Assembly: GCF_016623615.1 (NCBI RefSeq)
Contig: NZ_JAEHFX010000005.1
Span: forward strand, 248,001-312,000
DNA length: 64,000 bases
Source of the DNA: Adhaeribacter terrigena
Lineage (GTDB): Bacteria; Bacteroidota; Bacteroidia; Cytophagales; Hymenobacteraceae
Direction: 5' to 3'
This document shows positions 40,974 through 49,200 of this stretch, one piece after another. Under the pieces are notes generated by a model, which made no database searches, was not told the origin of the DNA, and was given only the letters and a program-made list of their open reading frames with translations. The translations under genes were made by a program, and so were the position numbers. How positions within the stretch are numbered: position 1 is the first letter of the stretch; each line of letters opens with the position of its first letter.

Positions 40974-42266
40974 ATGCCGGTTTTAAAACGAAGTGCTTTC
41001 TGGGGATTGCTTAGTTTCCTGCTTTTGGCAGGGCAGGTTGCTTATGGGCAGAAGGTTACACTAAACGGTAGGGTTTTAGATGCCAAAACTGCTTTGCCGG
41101 TAGAAAGCGTAAGTATTCAGCTCAATGATTCCGGTGAAACGGCGGTTACGAACGCGAGCGGTAGTTTTTCTATGCAGATTGATACCGTTTCTGCGCCGCC
41201 AATACTTACTTTTTCACACCTGGGCTACGAGAAATTCACGCTGCAACTTAAGTCCGGGCAAACGAAAATTACGGTGAATTTAACGCCTAAAACCAGTACG
41301 CTTTCCGAAGTAAAAATTACGGCTTCCAAAAAACTGAAACCGGCAAAAGTGCGTCCGGAAACGGTGCTGGATTTTGCCATTTCCCAAAACCAACTTTTTG
41401 TGCTGGGTTGGGAAACGGGGCAGAAAAATCCTTCGCTGCAGATTTTGAATCTGTACAACGACAGCCTGATCATGAATTGCCGCCTGCCGGTTACTGCCGA
41501 AAAACTGTTTGTAGATTGCCTGGAAAACCTGCACGTGCTTACTGAGAACTTTGTTTACCAGGTCCTCTCCGATTCCGCTTCTTTAGCCTTGTATCCGCCC
41601 GAACCTAAAGCTGCTTTTGAGCAATACCTACGGCCTTGCCTGACAACCGACGAGAAAAATGCGTACTTCCGGCAGAATATCAATAAGGGAATTATTGTGT
41701 CTTTTTACGCAGTAAACCAGCAAACCCACGAAACCAGATTATTCCGTACCGTAGTAGACGAAGCGGTTATAACGATGCAAAAGGAAGAAAAGTATTATCA
41801 GAAAAGCAAAATGCTGTCCGGTATGTATCGGACTCCCCGGAGCGCTGCAAACAATGCGCTTTTTGCCCGGCAAGTCATGTTCGAAGCGCCGTATGTGCCT
41901 TTGGTGAAGATCGGAAAGCAGATTTGTCTGTTCGATCACGTGAACGGGGAAATTTCATTTTATGAAAATGACAGTTTGCGCCGGGTTTTGCCGGTGAATT
42001 ATCATTTGCAGCCGAATTGGGATAAGCAGATCGTGGTAGACAAGGCGCAGGAGAGAACCTATGTGCTGTTCCGCAAAAACGGCCTTCCGGAGTTAAAACT
42101 GCTCAACCTGCAAACCGGCGAACTGTTGAATAGTTATAAACTTACCAACCCGTTTGCCGGAAATATTTCGGTGCATAACGGGCAGGTTTATTTTCTTTAC
42201 AAAGACCCGGCGAAAAATGACCGGCAGTTTTTATACAAAAGTCCTTTGAGCCCGCTGCAAAATTAA
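40974..42266 (+). CDS. Exported protein with carboxypeptidase-regulatory-like domain and propeller-like body
   Basis: A 430-residue exported protein. The signal peptide is LLSFLLLAGQVAYGQ near residues 13-27. Residues 27-110 form a CarboxypepD-reg-like domain (VTLNGRVLDAKTALPVESVS, TNASGSFSMQI, LTFSHLGYEKFTLQLKSGQ), common in Bacteroidota outer-membrane proteins. The rest is beta-rich and resembles a six-bladed propeller (RPETVLDFAISQNQLFVLGW, QILNLYNDSLI, ENLHVLTENFVYQV, DKAQERTYVLFRKNGLPELK, GNISVHNGQVYFLYKD). There is no sorting domain, so it is likely periplasmic or tied to the outer membrane. The function is unknown. The next gene, for a small membrane protein, starts 46 bases downstream behind its own promoter box. 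Confidence 0.75.
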   Translation: MPVLKRSAFWGLLSFLLLAGQVAYGQKVTLNGRVLDAKTALPVESVSIQLNDSGETAVTNASGSFSMQIDTVSAPPILTFSHLGYEKFTLQLKSGQTKITVNLTPKTSTLSEVKITASKKLKPAKVRPETVLDFAISQNQLFVLGWETGQKNPSLQILNLYNDSLIMNCRLPVTAEKLFVDCLENLHVLTENFVYQVLSDSASLALYPPEPKAAFEQYLRPCLTTDEKNAYFRQNINKGIIVSFYAVNQQTHETRLFRTVVDEAVITMQKEEKYYQKSKMLSGMYRTPRSAANNALFARQVMFEAPYVPLVKIGKQICLFDHVNGEISFYENDSLRRVLPVNYHLQPNWDKQIVVDKAQERTYVLFRKNGLPELKLLNLQTGELLNSYKLTNPFAGNISVHNGQVYFLYKDPAKNDRQFLYKSPLSPLQN

Positions 42267-42285
42267 ACGGCCCATAAACTTTTTG

Positions 42286-42293
42286 TACCTTTG
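42286..42293 (+). promoter_or_regulatory. -7 promoter box of the FeoB-associated small gene
   Basis: TACCTTTG matches TAnnTTTG and lies 19 bases before the ATG at 42313. Confidence 0.5.
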
Positions 42294-42312
42294 TAAACGT
42301 TAAGGAATTACG

Positions 42313-42486
42313 ATGCAGGAGATACTGATACTTCTTATTTTTCTGGCGGCCGTAGCGTACCTGGTGCGCATGTTCTGGCAACAGGCTACCAGCAACGAGA
42401 AAAGCTGTGCCAAAGGCTGCGGCGGTTGCAGTACCATTAACCCCGACTTACTGGAAAAGCAGATCAAGGCGGCGCAACGCAAATAA
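42313..42486 (+). CDS. FeoB-associated Cys-rich membrane protein
   Basis: A 57-residue protein. One membrane helix (ILILLIFLAAVAYLVRMFW) lies at residues 4-22. It is followed by a short cytoplasmic-type tail with CAKGCGGC (Cys33, Cys37, Cys40), then TINPDLLEKQIKAAQRK. This build matches the FeoB-associated Cys-rich family, usually encoded beside the ferrous iron transporter FeoB; no feoB is present in this window. The Cys cluster could bind iron or another metal. The gene has its own promoter box. I translated it directly from the bases and found no stop before 42484. Confidence 0.8.
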   Translation: MQEILILLIFLAAVAYLVRMFWQQATSNEKSCAKGCGGCSTINPDLLEKQIKAAQRK

Positions 42487-42514
42487 TTTATTCCCACCCC
42501 GACTTTTTAAAGCC

Positions 42515-42531
42515 TTTACCCTATCGTTTTT
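42515..42531. repeat. Dispersed 16-bp element with extended half
   Basis: GACTTTTTAAAGCC then TTTACCCTATCGTTTTT, 15 bases after the stop codon at 42486. Confidence 0.68.
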
Positions 42532-42682
42532 CTTTGGTTTTGCCTGGCTGACGTACCGCTTTTAGCATAGGTTTTTCGGCAGTTTAGATTTTTTTGATCC
42601 GGCTTAGAAACTTCGGCGCGTTTTTACGTATAGCTTTCATACTATATTCTATCCGATGTAAAACCTAAATAGCTATAAAACT

Positions 42683-43018
42683 ATGCAAGACAAAGAAGAA
42701 GAACGCTCGCTGATAAACGTAGAAAAGCGCCTGGACCAGGAAGGCTTCACTGCTGACTTTAAAGTTACCGAAGGCCGGCTTTGCGTAATGGGCACCGACA
42801 AAACTTATCCCGCCGATCAGGTGCAGATCGTAGACTTTTACCGTTTTGAAGGGGAAAGCAACCCGGATGACATGAGCATTTTATACGCCATTGAAACGGC
42901 CGATGGCGTGAGAGGCACCATTTCCAATTCTTACGGCACCTACGCCGACAGCAAAGTAGATGAGTTCCTGAAGCAGGTAGAAGACCTGGGCAAAAACCTC
43001 GATAAGAGAAATAAATAA
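42683..43018 (+). CDS. Small conserved Bacteroidota protein, unknown function
   Basis: A 111-residue cytoplasmic protein: a helical N-terminus (DKEEERSLINVEKRLDQEGF), a compact alpha/beta middle (TADFKVTEGRLCVMG, YPADQVQIVDFYRFEGES, SILYAIETADGVRGTISNSY), and a helical C-terminus (DSKVDEFLKQVEDLGKNLDK). Homologues in Bacteroidota are often labelled phosphoribosylpyrophosphate synthetase in databases. That label is probably inherited without cause, since the PRPP-binding and ribose-phosphate loops of that enzyme are absent here. It is followed by a weak terminator (43066) and a 16-bp element. Confidence 0.8.
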   Translation: MQDKEEERSLINVEKRLDQEGFTADFKVTEGRLCVMGTDKTYPADQVQIVDFYRFEGESNPDDMSILYAIETADGVRGTISNSYGTYADSKVDEFLKQVEDLGKNLDKRNK

Positions 43019-43065
43019 TGGGCGAATGATTTAAGCTGCTGATGTGCTGTTTTCAGCGCATTTCA

Positions 43066-43107
43066 TAAAAAAAACGGTCTGGCAAAAGCTGAACCGGTTT
43101 TTTTTAT
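43066..43107 (+). terminator. Probable terminator of the small gene at 42683
   Basis: AAAAAACGGT and ACCGGTTTTTTTT can pair with one mismatch, giving an A-run, a stem and a long T-run, about 50 bases past the stop. Confidence 0.55.
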
Positions 43108-43110
43108 GCT

Positions 43111-43127
43111 GGAAACGCTATGGTTTT
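43111..43127. repeat. Dispersed 16-bp element after a terminator
   Basis: GGAAACGCTATGGTTTT, followed by CAAGCTGAAAACTC as extended half. Confidence 0.7.
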
Positions 43128-43202
43128 CAAGCTGAAAACTCAAATATTGATTTCAAACGTCTGAATTTTCACCTTGCAAATCATGATATTCCATAGCGCT
43201 AT

Positions 43203-43252
43203 CATTACTCATTCACTCACTCTATCATTCAATCATTCAATCATTCAAAAAA
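43203..43252. repeat. Array of 8-bp units
   Basis: ATTACTC, ATTCACTC, ACTCTATC, ATTCAATC, ATTCAATC, ATTCAAAA. A single arm, next to the stop of the MscS gene. Confidence 0.65.
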
Positions 43253-43277
43253 ATCAGCACTTTAAACCATTCGCCCA

Positions 43278-44279
43278 TTATTTTCCGTTCGGCTTTTCGG
43301 TTTCTTCTTCAAAAGTAGTGGTCGTCTGGCTGGCGGTTTTGGGGTTAGAATCGGGCGTAGGAAAGGACTCGATGGTTGGCGGTGCCGGTGACGGCGTAAA
43401 AGCGGCAAAAGAAGACGCCGCCTGTTGCCGGCTGGAATCGAGTTCGAGGATCTGAATTGGGAACGGAAATTTGATCTGGTGCAGGTCGTAAGCCTTTTTG
43501 ATCTTCATTATGGCTTCACTGCGCGCAGTTACATAGTCGGTCTGGCGGGCGTAATGCACCCAGAAACGCACCAGCACAATAATGGCACTTTCACTGAATT
43601 CCTCGAAAAAAACTTCTACTTCCTTGCTTTCTATCTGGCCGGTAATGCCCTGCATGGCTTCAAGCGTAACGGCTACTACTTTGTCGAGGTCTTCGTGATA
43701 AGAAACCCGGAAATTCAGGTCTATCCGCCGCAACCCAAAGTACGTGAAATTGATCATAGCACTTTCGAATACTTTGCGGTTAGGTACTTTTACGAGTTCG
43801 CCGGTTTGCCTGCGGATGTCGATGGTGCGCATGTTGATGCGTTCGATGGTGCCGAAATGACTGTTGGTTTCAATTACATCGCCCACGCCAAAAGGCTTGC
43901 GCACGGCAATAATTACCCCGGAAATAAAATTGGCCGCAATATCCTGAAAGGCAAAGCCGAGCGCTAAACCCAAAATACCAACCCCGGCCAGCAACGAAGT
44001 AACCGTTTTGTCGAGTTTCAGGATGCCGAGGGCAAAGAAAACGCCCATCAGGATCACGCTCATGTAAACCAGCGTGGCGATCAGGTTGTTGAGCGGAACG
44101 CTGTGCGAAAACCTGATCAGTAGTTTTTCAGAGCCCTTCCGGATCAGCTTGGCAATTAGAAAGGTGATGATAAGCACCACCAGGGCCATGATAAAATTGG
44201 GCAGCATTAAAATAAAATACTGCAACCACATATTCAGCTTTTCCGAAACCAGGTTTAAGGCGCTGTTAAGTTCGTTCAT
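43278..44279 (-). CDS. Mechanosensitive ion channel, MscS family
   Basis: A 333-residue channel with the start at ATG 44279, which removes a poorly supported 11-residue leader. There are three N-terminal helices (YFILMLPNFIMALVVLIITF; LIATLVYMSVILMGVFFAL; VTSLLAGVGILGLALGFAFQ), the third being the pore helix with its Gly/Ala pattern. The beta domain follows (VGDVIETNSHFGTIERINMR, VPNRKVFESAMINFTYFG), then the C-terminal alpha/beta part. It opens under membrane tension and lets out solutes during osmotic downshock. The C-terminal 35 residues are Ala/Pro/Thr-rich and without fold. It is a single gene, convergent with 42683. Confidence 0.95.
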   Translation of the reverse strand: MNELNSALNLVSEKLNMWLQYFILMLPNFIMALVVLIITFLIAKLIRKGSEKLLIRFSHSVPLNNLIATLVYMSVILMGVFFALGILKLDKTVTSLLAGVGILGLALGFAFQDIAANFISGVIIAVRKPFGVGDVIETNSHFGTIERINMRTIDIRRQTGELVKVPNRKVFESAMINFTYFGLRRIDLNFRVSYHEDLDKVVAVTLEAMQGITGQIESKEVEVFFEEFSESAIIVLVRFWVHYARQTDYVTARSEAIMKIKKAYDLHQIKFPFPIQILELDSSRQQAASSFAAFTPSPAPPTIESFPTPDSNPKTASQTTTTFEEETEKPNGK

Positions 44280-44385
44280 AATAAGGTAAATTCCCCGCAA
44301 TGGCGGTTTCAACTATACGGCTTTATGGCAATTGATTTTACGGCATCGTAAATTTCTGTGCAACTGGCCGGCTACTTTTCATAGC

Positions 44386-44403
44386 AAAAACGCTACCGTT
44401 TTG
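44386..44403. repeat. Dispersed 16-bp element, symmetric copy
   Basis: AAAAACGCTACCGTTTTG, one of the copies with near-identical half-sites, followed by TGCTTTAAAACTGC. It stands 23 bases past the end of the DUF2007 gene. Confidence 0.7.
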
Positions 44404-44425
44404 TGCTTTAAAACTGCCCCGGCAT

Positions 44426-44662
44426 TTATTCTTCTTCCGAAAGCCGGGGTTTATCGGCCAGAATTTCCTGGGCTCTTTCCAGGTGCGTAGCGGCTACTTT
44501 TAATTCTACCCCACCGGTAAGCTGCGCGGCAAACGGATAAATATTAGAGAAGTTTTCCCCGATCACGTACGCCGGAACGCCCTCCGATTCCAGCCTTCCT
44601 TTCAGAATGTGCGCCTCCATAGGCATTAAATATTTCAGCAACGTAACCAGTTCGTCTTGCAT
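44426..44662 (-). CDS. DUF2007 domain protein
   Basis: A 78-residue cytoplasmic protein with one DUF2007 domain (also named putative signal-transducing protein). It has LVTLLKYLMPMEAHILKGRL, ESEGVPAYVIGENFSNIYPF and GGVELKVAATHLERAQEIL, the full set of family landmarks: a helix, a central EGIPAY-like strand turn and a GGVEL strand. The function is unknown; the fold is ferredoxin-like. The start lies at the edge of an octamer array. The radical SAM gene is upstream on the same strand, but the array and gap of 194 bases make co-transcription uncertain. Confidence 0.88.
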   Translation of the reverse strand: MQDELVTLLKYLMPMEAHILKGRLESEGVPAYVIGENFSNIYPFAAQLTGGVELKVAATHLERAQEILADKPRLSEEE

Positions 44663-44856
44663 TTTAAATTGTTAAATTGTTTAATGGTTAAATTGCTAAA
44701 TGGCTGAATGGTTAATTCCTGATTGATCAGGATTTATGAATTATTATTTTACAACAAGGCAGTTTTTCAGCGCTAAATCATAGCGTTTTACTTAACTAAC
44801 TAACAACTAGCAATCAACAATTAACCATTTAACCATTCAGCCATTTAACAATTTAG
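44663..44856. repeat. Facing arrays of 8-bp units enclosing a 16-bp element
   Basis: Left arm (44663-44727): AAATTGTT, AAATTGTT, TAATGGTT, AAATTGCT, AAATGGCT, GAATGGTT. Right arm (44805-44856): CAATCAAC, AATTAACC, ATTTAACC, ATTCAGCC, ATTTAACA. Between them lies the element AAATCATAGCGTTTT (44775-44789) with AGTTTTTCAGCGC before it. Confidence 0.72.
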
Positions 44857-45879
44857 CTACCCCCAAACCTTGGTGCCTTCGGTGCAGTTTTTACACATTT
44901 CTATCTGGTCGCGGCCTTTTAAAAGCGAGCTCCGGAAGTTGCGGTATTTTTCGCCTTGCCAGAGTTGCTTAAAGCTTTGATCTTTCAGATCACCCAACCG
45001 GTATTCGGCATCTTTGTCGAAACAACAGGGCACCACCAGGCCATCCCAGGTAATTACGCAGCTATGCCACATTTTCCAGCAATGGTCTATCAGCTTATTC
45101 TTTAACGACCAGGTTCCGTTACCATTGTTCTGGTAGCGCGAATAATAATCGATGGTAGGAATAAGCGGCGAACCGTTCTGATAATCGTAGATCTGCGCGG
45201 TTTTAAACCACACATCGTCCACGCCAATTTCTTTGCCCAGCTTTTTTACTTCTTCTATCTGGTGCTCGTTCGGTTTTACTACCAGGAACTGGAAAATAAT
45301 GAACGGCGTCTGCGATTTCAGTTCTTTTTTCCACTTCACCAGATTGCGGGTTCCTTCCAGTACTTTATCCAGTTTGCCGCCTACGCGGTAATTCTGGTAA
45401 ACGTCCTGCGTGGCGCCGTCTATGGAAATAATAATTCTGTCGAGGCCGGATTCTACGGTTTTGCGCGCATTTTCATCGGATAAATAATGGGCGTTGGTAG
45501 AAGTGGCGGTATAAATGCCTTTTTGGGAAGCGTATTTGGCCAGTTCTAAAAACCGCGGATGCAGGTACGGTTCGCCCTGAAAATAGAAAATGAGGTACAA
45601 CAGTTTTTGATGCAGTTCGTCTATCGTTTTCTTGAAAAGCTCGTCCTGCAGCATGCCGGTAGGCCGGGTAAACGAACGCAAACCGCTCGGGCATTCCGGG
45701 CAACGCAAATTGCAGCTCGTAGTCGGTTCGAAAGAAATGCTTAGCGGACTGCCATAATGGTTGGCTTTTCCGGTAATTTTAGAAAGCAGGTAGCTGCCCA
45801 CCACCTGCGCAGCATTAAAGCTGCGTTTCAGCGTAAGCTTAGAGAGAAAATTAAAACCGTCGCGTACTTTCGGATTCAT
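44857..45879 (-). CDS. Radical SAM/SPASM domain protein
   Basis: A 340-residue enzyme. The [4Fe-4S] cluster motif is CNLRCPEC at Cys56, Cys60 and Cys63, in SFEPTTSCNLRCPECPSG. The barrel region has FYFQGEPYLHPRFLELAKYA, YTATSTNAHYLSDENARKTV and RIIISIDGATQDVYQNYRVG. The C-terminal SPASM part has CWKMWHSCVITWDGLVVPCC, then GDLKDQSFKQLWQGEKYRNF and MCKNCTEGTKVWG, giving enough Cys for auxiliary clusters. SPASM enzymes often modify peptides or help mature proteins, but no precursor peptide is seen nearby. The longer N-terminus (about 45 residues before the barrel) is like that of sugar- or lipid-related family members. The substrate is unknown. Confidence 0.93.
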   Translation of the reverse strand: MNPKVRDGFNFLSKLTLKRSFNAAQVVGSYLLSKITGKANHYGSPLSISFEPTTSCNLRCPECPSGLRSFTRPTGMLQDELFKKTIDELHQKLLYLIFYFQGEPYLHPRFLELAKYASQKGIYTATSTNAHYLSDENARKTVESGLDRIIISIDGATQDVYQNYRVGGKLDKVLEGTRNLVKWKKELKSQTPFIIFQFLVVKPNEHQIEEVKKLGKEIGVDDVWFKTAQIYDYQNGSPLIPTIDYYSRYQNNGNGTWSLKNKLIDHCWKMWHSCVITWDGLVVPCCFDKDAEYRLGDLKDQSFKQLWQGEKYRNFRSSLLKGRDQIEMCKNCTEGTKVWG

Positions 45880-45957
45880 CTGAGTGGCTTTCTACGTAAA
45901 TGTAAGCAGAAAAAGATGCCGCACCCAATTCGTTATCCTGATCAAGGCGTTGTTACT

Positions 45958-45997
45958 GAAACGCTATACTTTTTAAGCCAAAAAGCCTACCGTTTTG
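45958..45997. repeat. Two 16-bp elements, the second inside a terminator loop
   Basis: GAAACGCTATACTTTTT (45958-45974) with AAGCCAAAAAGC, then AAAAAGCCTACCGTTTTG (45980-45997). The second shares bases with the hairpin at 45982-46008. Confidence 0.7.
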
Positions 45998-46008
45998 TGG
46001 CAGGCTTT
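45982..46008 (-). terminator. Probable terminator of the thioredoxin-like gene
   Basis: AAAGCCT pairs with AGGCTTT, extended inside by CC/GG. The apical loop is part of a 16-bp element. Confidence 0.65.
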
Positions 46009-46102
46009 CTGTTTTATTTAGGCCGTTTTCTTCCAATACTGCTTTGTCTGTGCGTCACAGACCAAGGTGAATTTTTGATTTAATGAATACGTGTTAATAC
46101 CC

Positions 46103-46138
46103 TTAACCATTTAACCATTAAGCCATTTAACCATTAAG
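46103..46138. repeat. Array of 8-bp units
   Basis: TTAACCAT, TTAACCAT, TAAGCCAT, TTAACCAT, ending directly at the stop codon of the gene at 46140. Confidence 0.65.
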
Positions 46139-46139
46139 G

Positions 46140-47567
46140 TTATTTTTTCAGCGCTGTAGCCGTGTTAGCCGCTTTGCCAAAGCTCTGGGCAATTTCGTCG
46201 GTAGAGCCGTGGCTGCTAGGGCGTTTTGGCTTGGTATTCAGGAACGTGCCGTCTTCAGCAATAAGGAAATAAGCCGGGTTTTCTTTCAGCTCGTAGAGCT
46301 TTTTCAGGTCTTGCGAAGCCGTTTTGCCGAAAGCGTGCACGCCTAAAAGCTGCTTTTTGGTGACCATACTGCGCCATGCTTTTTCATCTTTATCCATGCC
46401 GATGTTGAGGAAAACAATTTCGCGGCCTTCCATTTTCTTGGCCAGATCCTGCGCATACGGCATGTCCATCAGGCACAAACCGCAATTCGTTTCCCAGAAG
46501 CTCAGGTAAACCAGTTTGCCCTTAAAATCTTCCAGGCGCACGGTATCGCCGTTTACGGTGGTCATTACAAAGTCCGGGGCGGGGCTGCCGATCGCAAATT
46601 TCTTGTTGGCTTCGTAGGCTTCGTTTATCAGGGCAGCAAATTTCGGATTGGTGTTCGTTTTATTAAAATCGCGGAGCATGCGGTCGGTAAAACCAATGTG
46701 GCCGGTTTTGCACGATTCAAAAATAATGCGGGCCTGAGCCAAATTCAGGGCGTTGCCGCTCAGTTTGTTTTTAGCCAGTTCAAAAAGCTGGTAGAAATAA
46801 TCCTGATCGGTTTTTTTGAAATTTTTCTCGGTAGCCAGGTGCTGCAGGTAATTCATTGCAAAATCGTTATAAACCGGGCTCATAAAAGCGGCCGGATTAT
46901 TCAGATCGAGCGTTTTCAGGAAATTATAATAAGCTGGCGTCATGACCAGGCGTTTTTCGGCAAACACGATCTTTTCGCGCAGGTCCGGGAACGTTAAGCG
47001 GTCGTTGGCCCAGGTAAAGTCGATCTGGGCTTTGGCGTATTTCTGAAAGGCTTCGGAAAGCGGACTTTTGGAGATGTATTTTTCCAGGAAATATTCCTGG
47101 TCTTCTTTCTTGGCGTCTATAAATTTTGAGAACTGCTCTTCGCGCATGTAAATATTGTCGGGCAGCACCTGGTAATCTTCGTTTTCTTCAAACTTCTTTT
47201 CCTGTTCGCGCAGATAAACGTTTTCGGCTTCGCCTTTGCCTTTGAATTTTATGGTTTTCACCACGTCGTCGGCACTGAATTTCAGGTCCAGGTTATCGCC
47301 GGGCTGCAGAAAAAGCGTAATGCCGTCTTCGCCGTTGGTCAGGTCGGCCAATACGGGTTTATCTAGTTGCAGGGTCAGTTTAAATTCGCCTTTTTCATTT
47401 AGCGCCGCGTAGGTTTTGTGGGTGCGGGCGTCGAAGGGATTGTCGGGGATCTGTAAAAGAACGCTGTCGGTTTCGGCGTTGCTTACTTTGCCGGTGAGCG
47501 TTACGTTCTGGGCCGTCGCTGAAAAACAAATGCCTGTAAAAATAGTGAAGAGTAATCCTTTTCTCAT
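46140..47567 (-). CDS. Thioredoxin-like (TlpA-type) exported oxidoreductase
   Basis: A 475-residue exported protein. The start used is the ATG before MRKGLLFTIFTGICFSATAQ, a clear signal peptide. The N-terminal domain (about 20-115) is DUF4369-like (VTLTGKVSNAETDSVLLQI, LNEKGEFKLTLQLDKPVLA, LTNGEDGITLFLQPGDNLDL). A helical middle follows (about 120-320). The C-terminal thioredoxin domain has GSPAPDFVMTTVNGDTVRLE, KLVYLSFWETNCGLCLMD with the active Cys362-Gly-Leu-Cys365, and NPAYFLIAEDGTFLNTKP with the cis-Pro region. Such TlpA/ResA-like proteins reduce disulfides in the periplasm, for example in cytochrome c maturation; the target here is unknown. Confidence 0.92.
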   Translation of the reverse strand: MRKGLLFTIFTGICFSATAQNVTLTGKVSNAETDSVLLQIPDNPFDARTHKTYAALNEKGEFKLTLQLDKPVLADLTNGEDGITLFLQPGDNLDLKFSADDVVKTIKFKGKGEAENVYLREQEKKFEENEDYQVLPDNIYMREEQFSKFIDAKKEDQEYFLEKYISKSPLSEAFQKYAKAQIDFTWANDRLTFPDLREKIVFAEKRLVMTPAYYNFLKTLDLNNPAAFMSPVYNDFAMNYLQHLATEKNFKKTDQDYFYQLFELAKNKLSGNALNLAQARIIFESCKTGHIGFTDRMLRDFNKTNTNPKFAALINEAYEANKKFAIGSPAPDFVMTTVNGDTVRLEDFKGKLVYLSFWETNCGLCLMDMPYAQDLAKKMEGREIVFLNIGMDKDEKAWRSMVTKKQLLGVHAFGKTASQDLKKLYELKENPAYFLIAEDGTFLNTKPKRPSSHGSTDEIAQSFGKAANTATALKK

Positions 47568-47820
47568 AAATCGTTGCCTTTCTCTTTGCTTTGTCTTTAT
47601 CCTGGGAAGCATTTTCAGAGCCTTGTTATTCAGTGTGCTTCAGCAGTTTGCGGCGAAGGTATTCTGAAATTATTTCCTAAAGATATTGAAACACAGACAA
47701 AATATTTTTAAAAAAATTCGATTATTTCTTCTGTTTAGAAAATAAATTAAGAACCAAATGCGTTTTCGGAAATTTGGCAGGAACTTATGTTATTATTTAA
47801 AGAAATTTCGAAAATAAACC

Positions 47821-49200
47821 TTAGCCAAACAAGCCGCTTAACACTTCTTCCAGTTTGCTAACTGTGTGAATCTTAATGCTCCGGTTCTTCAGGTCTAATC
47901 CTTTAACGTTAAACTTAGAAATATAAATTTCCTTAAAGCCAAGTTTTTCTGCTTCGCTTATCCGGTTTTCGATCCGGTTCACGGCGCGGATCTCGCCGCT
48001 CAAGCCAACTTCGGCCGCAAAACAAGTGGTGCTTGGTATGGCCAGATCGTCGAAAGAAGATAAAATAGAGCCGCAAACCGCCAGGTCAATGGCCGGGTCT
48101 TCTACTTTCAGGCCGCCGGCAATGTTGAGGAAAACGTCCTGTGTGCCCAGTTTAAAGCCGCCGCGTTTTTCCAGCACCGCTAAAAGCATATTCAGGCGTT
48201 TGGCATCGAAACCAGTGCTCGAGCGCTGCGGCGTGCCGTAAGTTGCCGGGCTCACCAGGCTTTGTACTTCAATTAAAAATGGCCGGTTTCCTTCCAGCGT
48301 AGCGCCAATGGCAATGCCGCTTAAATTTTCTTCGCGCTGTGAGATCAGGATTTCCGAAGGGTTGCTTACCTGCCTTAAACCGCTGCCCTGCATTTCGTAA
48401 ATGCCCAGTTCAGAAGTGGAACCGAAGCGGTTTTTGGTGGTGCGCAGAATGCGGTAGGTCATGTGGCGGTCGCCTTCGAACTGCAGCACCGTATCTACCA
48501 TGTGCTCCAGGATCTTGGGGCCGGCCAGGTTGCCTTCTTTGGTAATATGGCCAATTAAAAATACCGGCGTGCCGCTTTCCTTGGCGTATTTTAAGAGTTC
48601 TGCCGTGCATTCCCGCACCTGCGAGATGCTGCCCGCGCCGCTTTCAATAAAAGAAGAATGCAGCGTCTGAATAGAATCTACGATCAGCAGTTCGGGTTGC
48701 AGCTGCTCAATTTGCTTGAAAATATTCTGCGTGCCGGTTTCGGTGAGAATAAAACAATTATTAGGCGGCGTGCCAAGACGTTCGGCGCGCATTTTTATCT
48801 GCAGTTCGCTTTCTTCGCCGCTCACATACAGTACCCGCTGGTTTTTAAGAGAAAGCGCGATCTGCAGCATTAAGGTAGATTTCCCGATGCCCGGTTCGCC
48901 GCCAATCAGGATCATAGAGCCCGGGACAATGCCGCCGCCCAAAACCCGGTTCAGTTCCTGATCGGAGGTTTCGATGCGGTGTTCTTCCTGGTAGCTTATT
49001 TCGGCCAGCGGTTTGGGTTTGGCTGCCACCTGCCGGCTCGTGGAAACGGGTTTCCAGGTGGCTACGGTGTTGGCTTCTTCCCGCTGAATCACTTCTTCTA
49101 CGTAAGTGTTCCATTCGCCGCAAGCCGGGCAGCGCCCGATCCACTTTGCCGATTGTGCGCCGCAATTCTGACAGAAATAAGAAGTTTTGATCTTAGCCAT
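47821..49200 (-). CDS. radA: DNA repair protein RadA
   Basis: A 459-residue RecA-like helicase that extends branches during recombinational repair. The N-terminal zinc finger is YFCQNCGAQSAKWIGRCPAC (Cys10, Cys13, Cys24, Cys27). The Walker A motif is GGEPGIGKST at 100-109 and the Walker B strand is LLIVDSIQTL near 171-180. The RadA-specific KNRFG motif is at 256-260. The C-terminal Lon-like domain has GGLKVEDPAIDLAVCGSILS and GEIRAVNRIENRISEAEKLG. Length and all motifs are normal. It is transcribed alone, upstream of the thioredoxin-like gene by 253 bases. Confidence 0.98.
   Translation of the reverse strand: MAKIKTSYFCQNCGAQSAKWIGRCPACGEWNTYVEEVIQREEANTVATWKPVSTSRQVAAKPKPLAEISYQEEHRIETSDQELNRVLGGGIVPGSMILIGGEPGIGKSTLMLQIALSLKNQRVLYVSGEESELQIKMRAERLGTPPNNCFILTETGTQNIFKQIEQLQPELLIVDSIQTLHSSFIESGAGSISQVRECTAELLKYAKESGTPVFLIGHITKEGNLAGPKILEHMVDTVLQFEGDRHMTYRILRTTKNRFGSTSELGIYEMQGSGLRQVSNPSEILISQREENLSGIAIGATLEGNRPFLIEVQSLVSPATYGTPQRSSTGFDAKRLNMLLAVLEKRGGFKLGTQDVFLNIAGGLKVEDPAIDLAVCGSILSSFDDLAIPSTTCFAAEVGLSGEIRAVNRIENRISEAEKLGFKEIYISKFNVKGLDLKNRSIKIHTVSKLEEVLSGLFG

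Noticed and set aside
41063-41077. AAACGGTAGGGTTTT inside the gene at 40974
   Set aside because: It encodes part of LNGRVLD, a normal strand of the carboxypeptidase-regulatory-like domain, so it may be chance. It was not counted among the intergenic copies.
42683-43018. Phosphoribosylpyrophosphate synthetase
   Set aside because: The protein has only 111 residues and lacks the PRPP-binding and ATP loops of the enzyme; the database name for this small family seems to be a carried-over label.
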